Shown here piece by piece: positions 1-12,469 of a stretch of DNA of 64,000 bases; the first letter of the stretch is position 1, and every line of letters starts with the position of its first letter. A program made the translations under genes and the position numbers. The notes beneath the pieces were generated by a model. The model saw only the letters and a list, made by a program, of their open reading frames with translations. It was not told the origin of the DNA and did no database searches. This DNA comes from Capsicum annuum (Eukaryota; Streptophyta; Magnoliopsida; Solanales; Solanaceae), in the NCBI RefSeq assembly GCF_002878395.1, contig NW_025892519.1, positions 90,718-154,717 on the forward strand, written 5' to 3'.

Positions 1-721
1 TCCGTAGTCTTCGAACACTGAAATCAAGAATCTCAATAGGAATCTCATCAAAAGAAAGATTTTCTGGAATGTCAGCACTCGCAGAGGAATCCACTACCAC
101 AACATCGCTAATATTCTTTCTAAGAATGGAGACATGGAATATTGGATGAACAGAGGACAACTCGGAAGGTAACTCGACCTCATAAGCTACCTTACCAACA
201 TACTAAGAATTTTGTAAGGACAAACATAAAGGGGACTAAACTTCCCCTTCTTTCCGAATCTTTTCACCCCCCCCCCCCATGGGTGAAATTTTTAGATACA
301 CTAGATCACCAACTTCAAACTCAAGGTCTCTCCCTCTAATATCCGCATATGACTTCTGATAACTCTGCGCAGTTTTCAACCTTTCCCTAATCAACTTAAA
401 TTTTTCCATAGCCTCAAATACCGAATCAGGACCACTCACAGCCACTTCACCCACCTCGAACCAACCTATGGGTGATCTATACTTCCTCTCATATAAGGCT
501 TTAAATGGAGCTATGCCAATACTAGAGTGGAAACTGTTATTGTAAGCAAACTCTATCAACGGTAAGTGATCATCCCAACTTCCCTTAAAGTCAAGTGCAC
601 AAGCTCTTAACATATCCTCTAAGGTCTGGATGGTCCACTCAGCCTGACCATATCGGTCTGCGGATGAAAAGCAGAACTCAAAAGCACTTGGGTACCAAGA
701 CCCTTCTAAAAAGCTTTCCAA
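1..721 (-). pseudogene. Element A integrase C-terminal part and start of chromodomain-like tail
   Basis: Frames on the minus strand give the integrase stretch after the last catalytic Glu (IQTLEDMLRACALDFKGSWDD at about 640-580), then the GPY/F-like block (GDLVYLKISPM) and a tail ending in IEILDFSVRRLR at about 45-1, the usual lead-in to the Tekay chromodomain. Two breaks are visible. Near 655-665 two extra bases throw the frame between the Asp and Glu parts of the integrase core. At 269-280 a run of C (G on the coding strand) disrupts the block after KISPM and shifts the frame again. The window starts before the chromodomain is complete. Confidence 0.82.
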
Positions 722-1438
722 AATTGTGAAGTGAACTGAGTACCCCTATCCGAAATGATAGACAAGGGAACTACATGCAGCCAAACTAGCTCTCGGATAT
801 ACAATCTACCATAATCCTCAGTAGTATATGAAGTATGAACAGACAAGAAATAAGTAGACTTAGTCAACCTATCAACCACAACCCAAATGGAATCATGATG
901 GCATCGGGAAAGAGGTAAACCAATCATGAAATCCATATTTATCTCTTCCCACTTCCAGGTAGGAATACTAAACTCTTACGTCATACCACTAGGTCTTTGG
1001 TATTCAACCTTAACCTATTGGCATGTTGCACACTTAGCTATAAACACTGCTATATCTTTCTTCATGCCACTCAACCAATAGACTTCCCACAAGTCTCGGT
1101 ACATCTTGGTGGCACCAGGATGAATAGAATATCGCACCCCGTGCGCTTTAGCCATAATCCTGTCTCAGATCATCAACATTCAGGACACACAATCTACCCT
1201 GCAATCTCAACACACCATCTCCCCCTTGGGAGGAAACCTCTACTTTTTGGTCCTTGACTGACTCCTTCAGTCTGACCAAACTAGCATCAAAGTATTGTTT
1301 TTCCTTCACTTCCAAAACCAAAGAGGATTCGAAACTACTCTGAACCCCTATACTACCTTCAACAGAGTCAAACAACCTAACCCCCAATCTAGCCAAACAA
1401 TGTACATCACGAGCCAACTCTTTCTTACCTTCTACCAC
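706..1438 (-). pseudogene. Element A integrase: tether, HHCC zinc finger and DDE core (first two Asp)
   Basis: The stretch 706-936 carries the integrase core with its first catalytic Asp in MDFMIGLPL and the second in IISDRGTQFTSQFW; both are present. Upstream, at about 960-1150, minus-strand frames show the zinc-binding N-terminus (SIHPGATKMYRDL, then AKCATCQ), followed by an in-frame stop. The segment 1148-1438 (ELARDVHCLARLGVRLFDS) is the connector between RNase H and integrase seen in this lineage. Stops near 975 and 1005 break the polyprotein. In an intact relative this enzyme would insert the cDNA copy into chromatin. Confidence 0.85.
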
Positions 1439-1441
1439 ATG

Positions 1442-1993
1442 CTAAATACTATCCATGGATACTCTACTTAGGGCATACGCCATAACATTGGCCTTGCCCG
1501 GATGGTACAGCACACTCATATCATAATCCTTTAACAATTCTAACCATCGTCTTTGCCTAAGATTCAATTCTCTCTGGGTAAACGCATACTGTAGACTCTT
1601 ATGATCAATGAAAACATCAATATGGATACCATACAAATAGTGTCTCCAGATTTTCAAAGCAAACACAACAATAGACAACTCATTGTCATGGGTGGGGTAA
1701 TTTTTCTCATGGGGTTTCAACTGTCTAGAAGTATAATCTATTACCTTACCCTTCTGCATCAATATGCAACCCAACCCAACTCTCGAAGCATCCCAGTACA
1801 CCACAAAACTATCAACACCATCAGGCAAAGTCAAAACAGGGGCTGAAGTGAGTCGAGTTTTCAACTCTTGAAAACTCTTCTCACAAGATTCGAACCACAA
1901 GAACTTCACTTTCTTTTGGGTCAACCGAGTCATAGGAGATGCTATAAAGAAGAAACCCTCAACAAAACGGCGGCAATAGCCAGCTAAACCCAA
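1442..1993 (-). pseudogene. Element A RNase H domain
   Basis: 183 residues in one open frame. The N-terminal part ([13 protein letters not shown]...) is the end of the RT connection; then comes the Ty3/gypsy RNase H with [17 protein letters not shown], where the DAS Asp is catalytic, [21 protein letters not shown], with the conserved Glu, and [12 protein letters not shown], with the third acid. It ends at [14 protein letters not shown]. This enzyme degrades the RNA strand of the RNA-DNA hybrid during reverse transcription. The domain itself looks intact; a stop at 1442 separates it from the integrase connector. Confidence 0.9.
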
Positions 1994-2029
1994 GAAACCT
2001 CAGATATCAGTCGGAGAAATAGGTCTAGG

Positions 2030-2974
2030 CTAATTTCTAATAGCTTCGGTCTTTTGGGGATCAACTCTAATACCCTCGGAAGAAATAATATGACCCAGAA
2101 AAGCAACTGACCTTAGCCAAAACTCACACTTACTGAACTTGGCAAACAACTTGTGATCTCTAAGGGTTTGCAAGATAGTTCGGAGATGATCTGAATGTTC
2201 ATCCTCACTACGGGAGTACACCGGTATATCGTCGATGAACACTATGACAAACATATTCAGATATGGTCTAAACACTCGATTCATGAGGTTCATGAAAGTT
2301 GTTGGGGCATTAGTTAACCCGAAAGACATAACAAGAAACTCAAAATGGCCATAACAAGTTCGAAAAGTGGTTTTTGGGATGTCACACTCTCTAACTTTGA
2401 GTTAATGATAGCCGGAATGAAGGTCCATCTTTGAGAAATAACTTGCACCTTGCAATTGGTCAAACAAATCATCTATTCTCAGGAGGGGGTACTTAGTTTT
2501 TACGATGACTTTATTCAATTGGCGGTAATCAATGCACATACGCAAAGAGCCATCTTTCTTTCTTACAAACAACACAGGAGCACCCCAAGGAGAAACACTG
2601 GGCCTTATAAAACCCTTATCTAGGAGATCTTTGAGTTGCTCTTTCAACTCTTTAAGTTCTGCAGGGGTCATACAGTAAGGAGGAATCGAAATGGGCTGAG
2701 TATCAAGAAGAAGATCAATCCCGAACTTTATCTCTATATCAGGAGGTATCCCTGGGAGATCATTCAGAAAGACATCAGAAAACTCATTGACGACGTTAAT
2801 AGACTGGAGAGTTGGAGTCTCAGACTTATTGTCTTTGACTCTAACCAAATGGTAAATACATCCCTTGGAAAGAAGCTTTCTAGCTTTGAGGTAAGAGATA
2901 AAATGACTCTTGGGTGACACAGAATTCCCAGACCACTCAAACACGGATACACCTGGAAACTGAAACTTGACCAC
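2030..2974 (-). pseudogene. Element A reverse transcriptase
   Basis: Two consecutive minus-strand blocks. 2402-2974 covers the protease-RT linker and the N-terminal RT fingers ([42 protein letters not shown]-like [20 protein letters not shown]). 2030-2329 covers the palm and thumb with the catalytic FIDD box ([12 protein letters not shown]) and [11 protein letters not shown]...FLGHIIS. Between 2330 and 2402 the frame is broken (stop and shift after SGYH). Family knowledge: RT copies the element RNA into cDNA. The active-site Asp pair is intact although the frame is not. Confidence 0.9.
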
Positions 2975-3060
2975 TCGGGTCCGACAATCAATAGAGGCAT
3001 AAGAAGAATACAGCTAGTCCATACCCAGAATCACATCAAAATCTACCATGTCTAACTCAA

Positions 3061-3466
3061 TCATATCAGCCAACAAGACTCTATGAAAAACGGTAACAGG
3101 ACACTTTTTATACACTTTCTAGGCAATAATCGAATCACCCACTGGGTAGAAACTAGGATAGGCTCAGGAATAATCTTAGGACTCATTTTAAAATTTAGAG
3201 CAATCAAAGGTGTAACATATGAGAAACTGGATCCAGGATCTAACAAAGCATACACATCAAACTGAAATATACGAAGCATACCCGTAACAACATCGGGAGA
3301 GTCCTCTTATTCCTGGCGGGATGGTAAAGCATAGAATCTATTCTGGCACTGACCGCTGGGGCTGGGCGAGTCGCTGGAACTGGAGCACTAACAGTCTGAG
3401 TCTGGGTCTGAGGGCGATAGTAACGATACCCTTGTCCATAAGATAAATAAAAAAAATCAAGGTAAG
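3061..3466 (-). pseudogene. Element A aspartic protease and gag-protease linker
   Basis: The block 3061-3279 contains VYALLDPGSSFSYVTP, the retropepsin active-site loop in the DPG form common in this lineage, followed by the flap side EPILVST. Upstream (3279-3430) is a Tyr/Gln/Pro-rich linker (GQGYRYYRPQTQTQT, PVPATRPAPAV) of the kind found between the gag zinc knuckle and protease. No zinc knuckle is visible before the sequence changes to LTR at about 3466. A stop near 3010-3060 separates it from RT. Confidence 0.8.
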
Positions 3467-3471
3467 CTTTG
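3467..3471. other. Possible target-site duplication of element Z (left, imperfect)
   Basis: CTTTG just before the left LTR of Z; the right counterpart at 40054-40058 is CTTTC, so four of five bases match. The sequence beyond the right copy is not recognisable element A gag, so the match may be chance or the far flank may have been rearranged. Confidence 0.35.
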
Positions 3472-4726
3472 TGAAGTGTCAACCAATATCTCGATCTCTG
3501 CAATATCACACTGAAGAAAAAGCATTTTTACGATCTTCTACTTAGACCAACACCTGCACAGGGTGCAGAAAAAAAAAAGTAAGGATGATTGTGAAAAATA
3601 TGTAATTAGTAAGTATCATTGATAACCGGCCCTAATCCAAAGCAATGGTAAGAACCACAACCCCAAACTACCCAAGGTTTCCCTCAATCTACCACTGATA
3701 TATTCCACTTCATCCTAACAAGGTATCCCAACTCAACAGTTGTAGGAATTTCAATATATAGAGCAAGCAAAATAATCTAAGAACTATTTACCCATGATAC
3801 AAGAACCTTACATCTCAAAAAATCAATGAAAACTCATTCCAAATCAACCCTAAAATCAAGAACTACTGAGTATATAACTTCGACTTTTAAAATTCCGTCT
3901 TAGATCGAAATCATGAAAAACAAGGTGGATAATCTTAGAAATGAATAAAACAAAGGTAAAATCACATAATCTATGTTATATGTGAAAAATACATGGACAA
4001 TCGTCTAAAATGGCTTCAAAAATATTAAAAATATGAAAGGGATTTAGTTTGGCCTTAAATTCAATGATTGTCGCTTATGCAGCAGTTTGTCTGCTAAAGC
4101 GGCCTGGTCAAAGGATCAAACTACCACTAAAACGGTCAAATGACCTCTAAAGTGGTCAAATTATAGATAAAGGGGCTCGATCAAATGGTCAGTCGTTGCT
4201 AAAGCAGCGAACAAGCCACTAAAATGGCTACACCAACACCAACAATTTCAAAAACTTATTTTGATCCTCAAAACTCATTTGAAATCCTATAAATATGAAG
4301 TAATAGTTAAAATTGATTATAACACTCATTTCATACCCAATAAATTCAACAGATCTATGAAAAGAAATTGTTTACAATAAATTAACTCTTGAGATCCCTT
4401 TTAGGTTATTTTAACTAATTTTTATTTAAGAGGTCAAACTACAAAATGAAGGATTGGGGCTTAGACTAACTGCACTACTAACCCAAAATCAACATTTTGG
4501 ATCTAATGAAACTTTCAAAATAATCATTTGAAGTTCAAATCACCATATATTGACAAAAGTCAAACTAAATCATTATAAGGCTACTTAAAACTACAAACTC
4601 AGTCCAGAATGCATCGGGGATTGTGCTAACAATTCCCATAATTCATAAATGACAAAATCCAACTATGGAGAAGGGCAAAGTTATCAAAATATAGTAAAGC
4701 TATAAATTATCATGAGGGTTGTTAGA
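3472..4726 (-). repeat. Element Z left LTR, internally deleted
   Basis: The left half (3472-3780) matches 10252-10600 (both run through ctcgatct, aacacctgcac or aacacctacac, and caaggtatcccaa), and the right half (about 3820-4726) matches about 39130-40053. Joined, they give a shortened version of the longer right LTR. The right end ...ggttgttaga is the complement of a degenerate TGTAACA LTR start (right copy ends attgttaca at 40053). An internal block of roughly 2 kb present in the right copy is absent. The shared section with repeated CTAAAGYGGYC units lies at about 4078-4232. Confidence 0.7.
4078..4232. repeat. Degenerate short-unit repeat in Z LTR (CTAAAGYGGYC units)
   Basis: Several imperfect copies of a CTAAAG(C/T)GG(T/C)CAA unit follow one another (gctaaagcggcc, ctaaaacggtcaaa, tctaaagtggtcaaa, gctaaagcagcg). 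The same module stands at 39410-39545 in the other LTR of Z. Confidence 0.7.
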
Positions 4727-6974
4727 TTATCCACCTCTAAGATATATGTTCGTCCTCTAGCGTAAAGATAAACAAAGTCCAAAAATTTGACCAACAACTA
4801 AAAATATCACCATAAAACTCATGTGATCAATCTGATGTGGAGTTGCAACTATGGAACAACCAATCTAAATGTAGAACTAATAATCTTTCACACAATGACT
4901 CACAAGGTCACAACACTAGTATCTGAGGCCAAATTTCTCAATGAAAACGATTTCCTTAATTTTTGAACTTCCTCTTTACCCAAAAACTAAGTCGATCATG
5001 CTAGAAATTCTGAATATACCCAGCTAACTTAATCTATCTAAGAAACCACAAAAATCAGCCGCAAACCCACAAAATGCCAAGAAACCCATGAATCCACATA
5101 GCCCCTCACTAAAATACTAAATCAATCTACTCAAGATTGATATAATATTCATCAATTTAGACAACACTTTATCTCCAAACTAAAGAAACTAGGCCCAAAC
5201 TCGATGTCAAAGCCACATAAAACCTCAAAATCCATACTAAGCATACTTAGGCCACTATACTATGGGCATATCTTATGCTCAACCTTTTGAGGAAATCGAG
5301 AATCATTGTCAAACTATATAGAACAAAGATATGAACACTCTAAATAGAACTAGAACCAAATGGATTAATGACCCACGCAACCCTCAATAACCAAGTAACA
5401 TTTAACCACCCAAAGTCCTCAATAATCTGGTAAAGTAAAGAGCCTCTTCGATCGTACACACATAAGAAATCCATTATATCAGAGACAATCATCCCATAGA
5501 AAAAGTGCAACAATCACTATATCTCATTGATAGACACCCAAATCATAAATCAAAACTTAAGAAAGTCACTGCTAGACTCCTCAAAAGTCATTAACGAACC
5601 CTGCTATCAGTTTTAAATTGCCAATATAAACCTATAGCCAAACTCTGAACATAAAAAATATCTTATGTACAAGTTTCTTATCTCTTTCCCAACCCAATTA
5701 CCGTTCAGTATCCTTTAACACCAGAGCCATGGAATAATAATGCATATGCTAAATAAAAACTCATAAACAATAACATCATTAAGCTATTTAACTTCCAAAG
5801 AAATAAATGCGAAAAACTAGGTATCTTTTCATTCAAAAATCCTTCCAAATCAAAATCTAGTATCCTTATAAGTAAAATGCCTTCAAGTTTAACAGAGGAG
5901 TGTTTCAATACCCATAAGTATTTTCATGCAAGAAAGGTCAATCACTAGGGAGGTAACAGTCGTAAGGCAAGAATGCCTAAATATCTTTCCTTATCCAACT
6001 AGAATCCTTTAATTGTAATGTTTACAAGTTAGTCATATCACAAGTCTAATCCATCACAAAGTCTTCATGCCCAAACTGATTAGTATCACTAGTCATCCCA
6101 TAGAGTTAATCTCATTATCAATGTGTTAACCCAAACCACAGATATACTGAGGTGATCCGGTAAAATAAACTAACTTATATGCACATATACTGCCAATACT
6201 TGTAGATAATCCCACAACAGTCTACTAGTTGTAAGGTTCATTTATTCATAACTCACCATCTCAATAATTGAATCACTTCCTCAATCCCACGTGATATCAT
6301 AATCCTTAAGTAAAAATTTGAATTACCTCTTATAATTGGAATATACCAATACCTACCACTGATCTACCTCTATCTCATAACATAGTCATTGAGAAAATTA
6401 TACCCAAAGACAACAAATCCCATAATACCTATAAAAATCAAATCTAGTCTAATAATATACCTTACATGAGTCACAATATAGGATTAGCATATCTAGACCA
6501 CCACTAAAATATCATCTATATGGTAGAAATATCAATAGATCCAACATTCATGAATCATATAAAACTTAACATTGAAGAATCACATACAAGAATGTAGAAC
6601 CACAATCAAACACAACCACGACAAATCAAAGGCATACCAAAACTACACTTATAAGGACTATACCAGAATCTCCTATATTGAGTCCATCTCGAGGAACATA
6701 ATAATGAGGATTGTCGTAATTTTGAGAAATTGATGAAATTCCTCTCTAATAGCATTGTGAGAAATCCTTTCTACGATGCCCAAGACCCCCGCATAAGATA
6801 CAACCGAAGAAGTAGGAGCCCATTGAACTGGGCTCAAAGGGCCTGAACATTAATCATAAACTAAACTTCTCCAAGAATAACCACAAGGATCTTAGCCTCT
6901 ACCATATATTTTGCTATCGGCCTCAAGTTTACAGTGCCTCTATCCCGCAAGTCTGTCATATTTCCACTCAAACA
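4727..6974. other. Element Z internal region, non-coding
   Basis: Starts with ttatccacctctaag, whose complement CTTAGAGGTGGATAA is a plausible polypurine tract before the minus-strand 3' LTR. The remaining 2.2 kb is AT-rich with no frame I can link to a protein; the only frame over 60 codons (5705-5908) has no recognisable motif. The end near 6680-6974 may be a mutated continuation of the gag that resumes at 9176, but I cannot align it convincingly. If Z lacks pol here, it was a non-autonomous or internally deleted element. Confidence 0.5.
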
Positions 6975-9175
6975 TATAATACCCCATATTTTTCTTAGCT
7001 CAATTCAGCCCCAAGTACAGGTACAAGAGGCTGAGAACCTAAAAATTTGGCTAAGTGTTGGAGACTTAGTTTAATTTTTGGACTCTTAACTTCGTTGACT
7101 TTTAAAGTGACCTTCCCAACCCTGAGATATAGGTTTTTGAGTTAATTTATATTCACGGTGTAATTAGCATGTCTCAAGTAAGTTTTAAATTTTTCAGATG
7201 AGGTTTGGACCACGTTTTGATTTATAAAATATTAAGTCACCGTAATTGGGGTGCGTTGCGGTAGAATAGAACTAGAGGCCTTGGCACATCGGGCTGACGG
7301 CTCAATCGGCGCTCTAATTATGAATTTAAATTTCCCAGGGGCAATCAGGTCTTTTTGCATGCCCCAATTCGGAAAAACATAGAATTTATCATCAGTTAAG
7401 GCATTATATACCCTATTTCCACAATTTTTCTTTAAAATAAACCCTAGACATCACCCAAATTCATCGTGTTCAACCATTATTTCTTTATGAAAACTCAATA
7501 ATTCAAGCTTCACCACCCAATAACGATCAAGAATGTCAATTCTCTTGCAAGATTAAAGTTTTAAGGTATGTTAAATGTTCATCCATGGGTCTTTTCACCC
7601 ATGGAGTCCAAGTACCCATTTTTGTGTTCTAAATCATGAATTCACATGTTTACAATGAATTAATTTCATGATGCTTTTGGGAATTTTGATTATGCATGAT
7701 GTTTACAAGTGTTTTTAGTTTGAAAGTAGTCTTTACACGTTTGAAGCATGAAATCCCATGTTAAATTTCCCAATGTATTATTTTTGTGTTATGATTATGT
7801 TATTCCCACATGTTTCAATCATTCCCATGCCTAAGTTCATGAATTTCAAGTGTTTGATGAAATGTCTAAGAGACGAATTTTGAGCAATGACTACTTATTA
7901 TGCTTGTGAAGCTTTGGTATGCTTTTACTGTTAATGTTATCAAGTCTTGGGGGCAATGAATACCCAAAATTTAGTTGTTTACTTAGTCTAGTACTTTTAG
8001 AATGGTTTACAGGAATATCTGATTATTATTAGTTAAGTCAGTTATCCTATCAGTCAAGTTTAGATCAGTTCAGTATTCTGAGTTAGTTCAGTCGAAAGTA
8101 GGATTTAGCACCGAGTTAACCCAGGGATGGGGGATCACCTACCAGTTAAGGGTGTGACCTTTAGTAGCAATCCCTGGGTTCAATAACTATGTAGCCAACG
8201 TAGGTTAGAGATACTAACTTGCCAGTTGAGGGTTGACATATATCTCACTAGAGCACTTGCCAGTAGAGGGTGACTCTTTAGTCCTTTAGTACTTCATTTT
8301 AGTAGATCCACGCAGCTAGTGTTAGTACTTGTGGCACGGTACTGACACACTTCTAACTAGGGTCACAGGTTGGATCCCAATTAGCTCATATTGGGGTATG
8401 TCAGTAAGATAATAGCTCCTACAGTCTCAATGCAGTATTCAGTTTAGAGTTTAGTGTCAAGCTTGCTTGAACATGGAATACAATATTAGTTGCTCAGTGT
8501 TTCAGCATTTCAGCTTACAGACTATCCCAGTATCATGTCATATGCTTGGTCAGCCATTCTCAGACTTTATGGCTTCCTTGCATACAATACATCAGTTATC
8601 TCATGTTGTTTATTCAGTCAATTATTATTCATGCATATAATCCATGCATATCTACCTAACCTCATTTAGCATACCAATACATTCAAAGTACTAACCGCAT
8701 ACTCGTTTCTTATGCTATGATGTATCATATCATAGGTTTGAAAGCTCAGGTTCCCAACTACACCTAGACATCCCAGCGCACCAGCAGCGGTAGAAGTGGT
8801 GAGTCCTTATATTCTGAGGATCGTGTATTTTTATTTCAATGTTTCAGTTCAGTAATCATCCAGAGTTAGTTGGGGACTTATACAATCAACTCCGCAGTCA
8901 GTCAGTTAGAGGCTTTCAGATAGTTAGTTAGTTATCAGTTGTTAGTGACAGTTTTTACAGTATTGTTTTCAGACATTTGTATTTCTGGCATATTAATATA
9001 GGGATATTTTTAAACGTTTAAACCTTATGGCGTTTCGAGCTTTGTTTTCCTTATATGTGTATCCTTTATAATCCCTTATTATCAGTTTATTTAGTGCTCA
9101 TAGCAGGTATCAGTTAATGGATTAGCTTGTGGTCACTGCATCGTGTGATGTCCAGGGTGTACTTTTGGGGCATTA
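6975..9175 (+). repeat. Element F: probable solo LTR, Tekay-like, plus orientation
   Basis: Starts tataatacccca (a degenerate TGTAACACCC) and ends near ggggcatta. It shares landmarks in the same order with the LTRs of element C: the ttcatccatgg...ccatggagtccaag block at 7582 (C: 18908), a CAGT-rich middle, the acttgtggcac and ggtgagtcct blocks, and the final tgctcatag...ttagcttgtgg block. There is no internal coding sequence or second LTR, and gag of a minus-strand element (Z) lies at its right edge. A 5 bp duplication is not clear (aaaca on the left, an A-run on the right). Confidence 0.75.
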
Positions 9176-9600
9176 AAAAACTCCTCTAAAACCTCACAAG
9201 CAAACTGATCCCGCAAAAGAGAAGGTGACCCAACTAGCCTACTTCTACAAAAGTCTATCACCATTGTCTAGCTGGTCCAAATAACTGAAAGGCAATGAAA
9301 TCTACTCCATTAGAATCCATTAAGCCCAACTTATGCAACTTTTAGTGATATCCAAGTAAGAAAAAATAAGCATCAATCCTAGGATCTATATTAAATTGAA
9401 GAGGATTTGTCCTCATAAACTCTATATACCTACTTTGTCCTTTTATGGATATAAAGGGTAAGGTTACTGAATGTAGAGTGATCCCTGGAAATATCTCATC
9501 AACATTAGAAGAATCTATAATCAAATGTGCATATGGAGTTTGAAGTACTAAAGTATCTTGTCGAATCATAGAGAATTCACCCTCTCAAGGAAACCCAACA
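9176..9600 (-). pseudogene. Element Z gag remnant
   Basis: Minus-strand frames between 9570 and 9180 spell a Ty3/gypsy capsid core: FMRTNPLQFNID at about 9417-9370, then LHKLGLMDSNGVDFIAFQLF, GPARQWW, and after a shift SRLVGSPSLLRDQFACEVLE. The GVDF-FQL-GxAxxWW and GSP-L-QF spacing is the plant retrotransposon gag signature. Stops (for example at about 9345 and 9263) and one shift make it dead. It is cut at 9175 by LTR F. Capsid would normally package the element RNA. Confidence 0.65.
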
Positions 9601-10251
9601 CTAGTATCGAAAAATCCTCAAGCAAAGTATGGTGTCAGGTAGTGTCTGCACTAGCCTTAACCCCTCAAATTCAAAAGGCCCATCATTACTAGCAACCCTA
9701 GAATCTGAAAAGTCAATCCCAACCTAACCTTTAGTTGGATCGTACGATCCAATCTAACCTCTGTTCAACCTCTACACATGTCATGCACCGAAGGCTCAAG
9801 CTTTAAATTTTTGGCTTAAGAAGAATGCATCTTCCCAATCTATAAGAGAGTGAATAAGAGGTTTGACTTATACAAAGATATGAACGCATGAGTTAGAATG
9901 AAGAAATTAATTTATTGTAAAGTCATGCAGCCTTTCCAAGATAGATAATAGATGTCTTCGCACCGATATGCAAGACTGTAACCAACTTTTCTTATATTAA
10001 TGATATCAATAAACCTTGACCTCAGATATCAATTTAACATTGCATAAAATAAAGTATGTGGTGACACTATCACACTATCTTGTATAGGTAAGCCTATCCT
10101 AACTTAACTCAATAATTAAAGATAATCAGAAGTGGAAGAAAAAGAATAAAATAATCCCAAAACACACAAAGATGAAAATATAATTCAAATATGCATCCTA
10201 GGTATCGTTTTCACTAGTACAAGCCTCTAAATATAGAACAATATTAATAAA
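9601..10251 (-). other. Element Z 5' leader or gag N-terminal region, degraded
   Basis: Between the gag remnant and the right LTR of Z. No frame over 60 codons, no recognisable motif and no clean tRNA-complementary primer site next to the LTR at 10252. Confidence 0.4.
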
Positions 10252-10707
10252 CGAAAGTATCAATCACTACCTCGATCTCCATAACATAAAAATTGAAAAA
10301 ATCACTTTATGATCTTATACTCAAATTAACACCTACACGGGGCCCAGAAAATGAGAAAAAGAAAAAGAAGCAAGGATGAGTATGAAACAAGTGTAATCAG
10401 CAAGCATCAATGAATAATCGACACTAATTCAAAGCGATAGCGAGAACTAGCATCCCAACTTCCCAAGGTTCCTTTCAATCTACTACTGATTAGTACAACA
10501 CTTCATTCTAACAAGGTATCCCAACACAACAGTCATACGAATATCAATATACAAAGTAGGCAAAATAATACAAGAGAGTCAACTCTAGTTATTTTATGAT
10601 CAACAAGTAAAGAAAGTCATTTATAAGGAGGGACTTACTAACACAGTATATTTGGCGAAATAAAAATATTCAAACAATAATATGGGATATAATAGTGAGA
10701 GTGTATA
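10252..10707 (-). repeat. Element Z right LTR, first part (split by element B)
   Basis: Matches 3472-3780 closely (cgaaagtatcaatcactac against tgaagtgtcaaccaatat, then shared blocks). It stops at gagagtgtata, where element B begins. The LTR resumes at 37281 with tcatgctacc...ctcactaaccaagtc, so B interrupts it. Confidence 0.7.
10703..10707. other. Putative target-site duplication of element B (left)
   Basis: GTATA immediately before the LTR start tgtcacg. The same five bases are at 37276-37280, where the Z LTR sequence resumes. B's right LTR end next to it is not a clean CA. Confidence 0.45.
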
Positions 10708-12412
10708 TGTCACGAACCAAACCTGAGCCTAGCCGTGACGGGTAATCTCAAATCTACCCTGGGTTGGAGACCACCCCCTTATCCATATCTTAGGAGCACC
10801 ATAATAATAAATTAAAAGTCAATTAAGATAGAAATAAAAGATAAATAGGTCAAAAAAATCCTAAGAGTCAAAACCAACAATCCAACCCACACTTGACCAC
10901 AAAAGGCTCTAAAACCAGAAATACCAACTAAGTAGTGATATGTCCATGACTATAACCAAAAGAATCCAAAATAAAGCACTATGACTAAAAATAATGAAAT
11001 GACCGAACCTTCCGAAAGAAGGAGGCTCACCACTTTATAACAGATCCACAGTGGTATCAAATCACTTAACTCTGCACAGGAGTATCAGAAAAGCCCTCAG
11101 ACCCTGCATCATAAAATGATGCAACATCAAAGGATGGTCAGTGGGGCACACACTCGCATGTAACTCAGGGGATAGGGATAAAATAATGAAATTACCAAAA
11201 GTCCAGTCACAAACCATAATGCACAATATTTATACATATATAGGATGTCGGGATAGGGGCAAGGATCCATTATCATGATAGTTTAAACCATTAGCCTGAA
11301 CTGTTTAGCTAGCTTCGTCCTAAAGGCACCCATGGGCTATATGATTCCAGCTCCCCCTGCTAGAAGGGCTCCAGTTCATGTTAGCCACACGAATCAAAGA
11401 AAATTGTGGAAAGGCTAAAGACCTCAAGGTCGTAGCCTCCCTCCCCAAAATGTATATATAACGTCTGGACCAAGTATACGGTCACATGGATCCCCTGCGC
11501 CAACAAATATGGTTTTCAGTGTTCATCCCCCAGGACTTACACCTTCATGGTGAGCTACACATTTCTATTATGCCCAAATTAAAACAGTTGCACATAAACC
11601 AACCACTAACCCGGGAGTCTTTCATTAAGGTATTTACCAACTTGGTATCATCATACCAATTATTCTAGGAAGCTAATATAATTATGCCAAGTCAATCCAT
11701 ATAACCAAATTGACTCCTAAGTTCCTATTAAAATCCAGTCCATGTCAACCAAGGCCATTTAAAATCCATTATTTTCCATTATCCCTTCATTGCAATGAAA
11801 TGGGTTCAAAAGATAAGTTAAATCATACAATTATCCATATTCAAAAACTTGTGAAGTAGGTTGAGATTAATGTCATTATCAAATCAAAATTTCATCAATT
11901 TGAGGAAACGCATGTCCCCCACTCCAACCATTTAACCAATGCACCAATTCAGTCCCCAAAACACCAATTTAAAGCATGAATAATCAATTTAAAACATGGG
12001 ACAAGTAATTCAAGATAAAACAATCAAAAACCCTCAACCCAATTTCAAACCCATAATTTAAATAACATGAATAACCAATCAATTTATGTCATAATGAAAA
12101 ACTTACAAGTTAGGGATGAGAAACATTCCTTAAATACACAAGAATTTGAGGAGAAAACAAAGTTTTGAGCTTGGACAGTGAATCCATTGTAAAACCCTTA
12201 AGCTTTCTTGGGTTTTGTGTTAGAAAGAAGAAGAATGATGTTTTGATCTTTAAACTAAAGAAAAAAGGTCACCCCAAGTGTTTATACGTTGTACAAGGGG
12301 TAAAAAGACAAAAAATCCCTTACCATAAGTGAAAAACAAAAACTGAAGAAAATTAAAATAGTTGCATTTGTCCCCAAATGATGAGTTAAGACATTTTTAG
12401 CACGATAATAGC
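10708..12412 (-). repeat. Element B 3' LTR
   Basis: Starts tgtcacgaacc, matching tgtcatgaccc at 17423. Its end near 12412 (cacgataatagca) aligns with catataataaca at about 37191 in the other LTR. The left copy seems to lack about 65 bases found at 37080-37150 in the right copy. Short minus and plus frames inside have no recognisable product. Confidence 0.7.
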
Positions 12413-12469
12413 AAAAATACATCAGAATTATATCATAAATTCAAAATACGACAAGAAGGAAACGAAACT

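Larger units (their letters stand above)
1..3466 (-). mobile_element. Element A: truncated Ty3/gypsy chromovirus (Tekay-like), pol region only
   Basis: Read on the minus strand, the order from high to low coordinates is protease, reverse transcriptase, RNase H, integrase and a chromodomain-type tail, which is the Ty3/gypsy order. The tail and the block spacing match the Tekay (Del) chromovirus lineage. The window start removes the end of the tail and the 3' LTR. On the right the protein fades in the gag-protease linker at about 3466, where an unrelated LTR (element Z) begins, so gag and the 5' LTR are not adjacent. At least two frameshifts and several stops make this a pseudo-element. Compared with element C it is clearly related but diverged. 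Confidence 0.88.

Noticed and set aside
997..1257. Plus-strand open frame over the element A integrase connector
   Set aside because: Antisense to a clear minus-strand pol region; no motif of its own.
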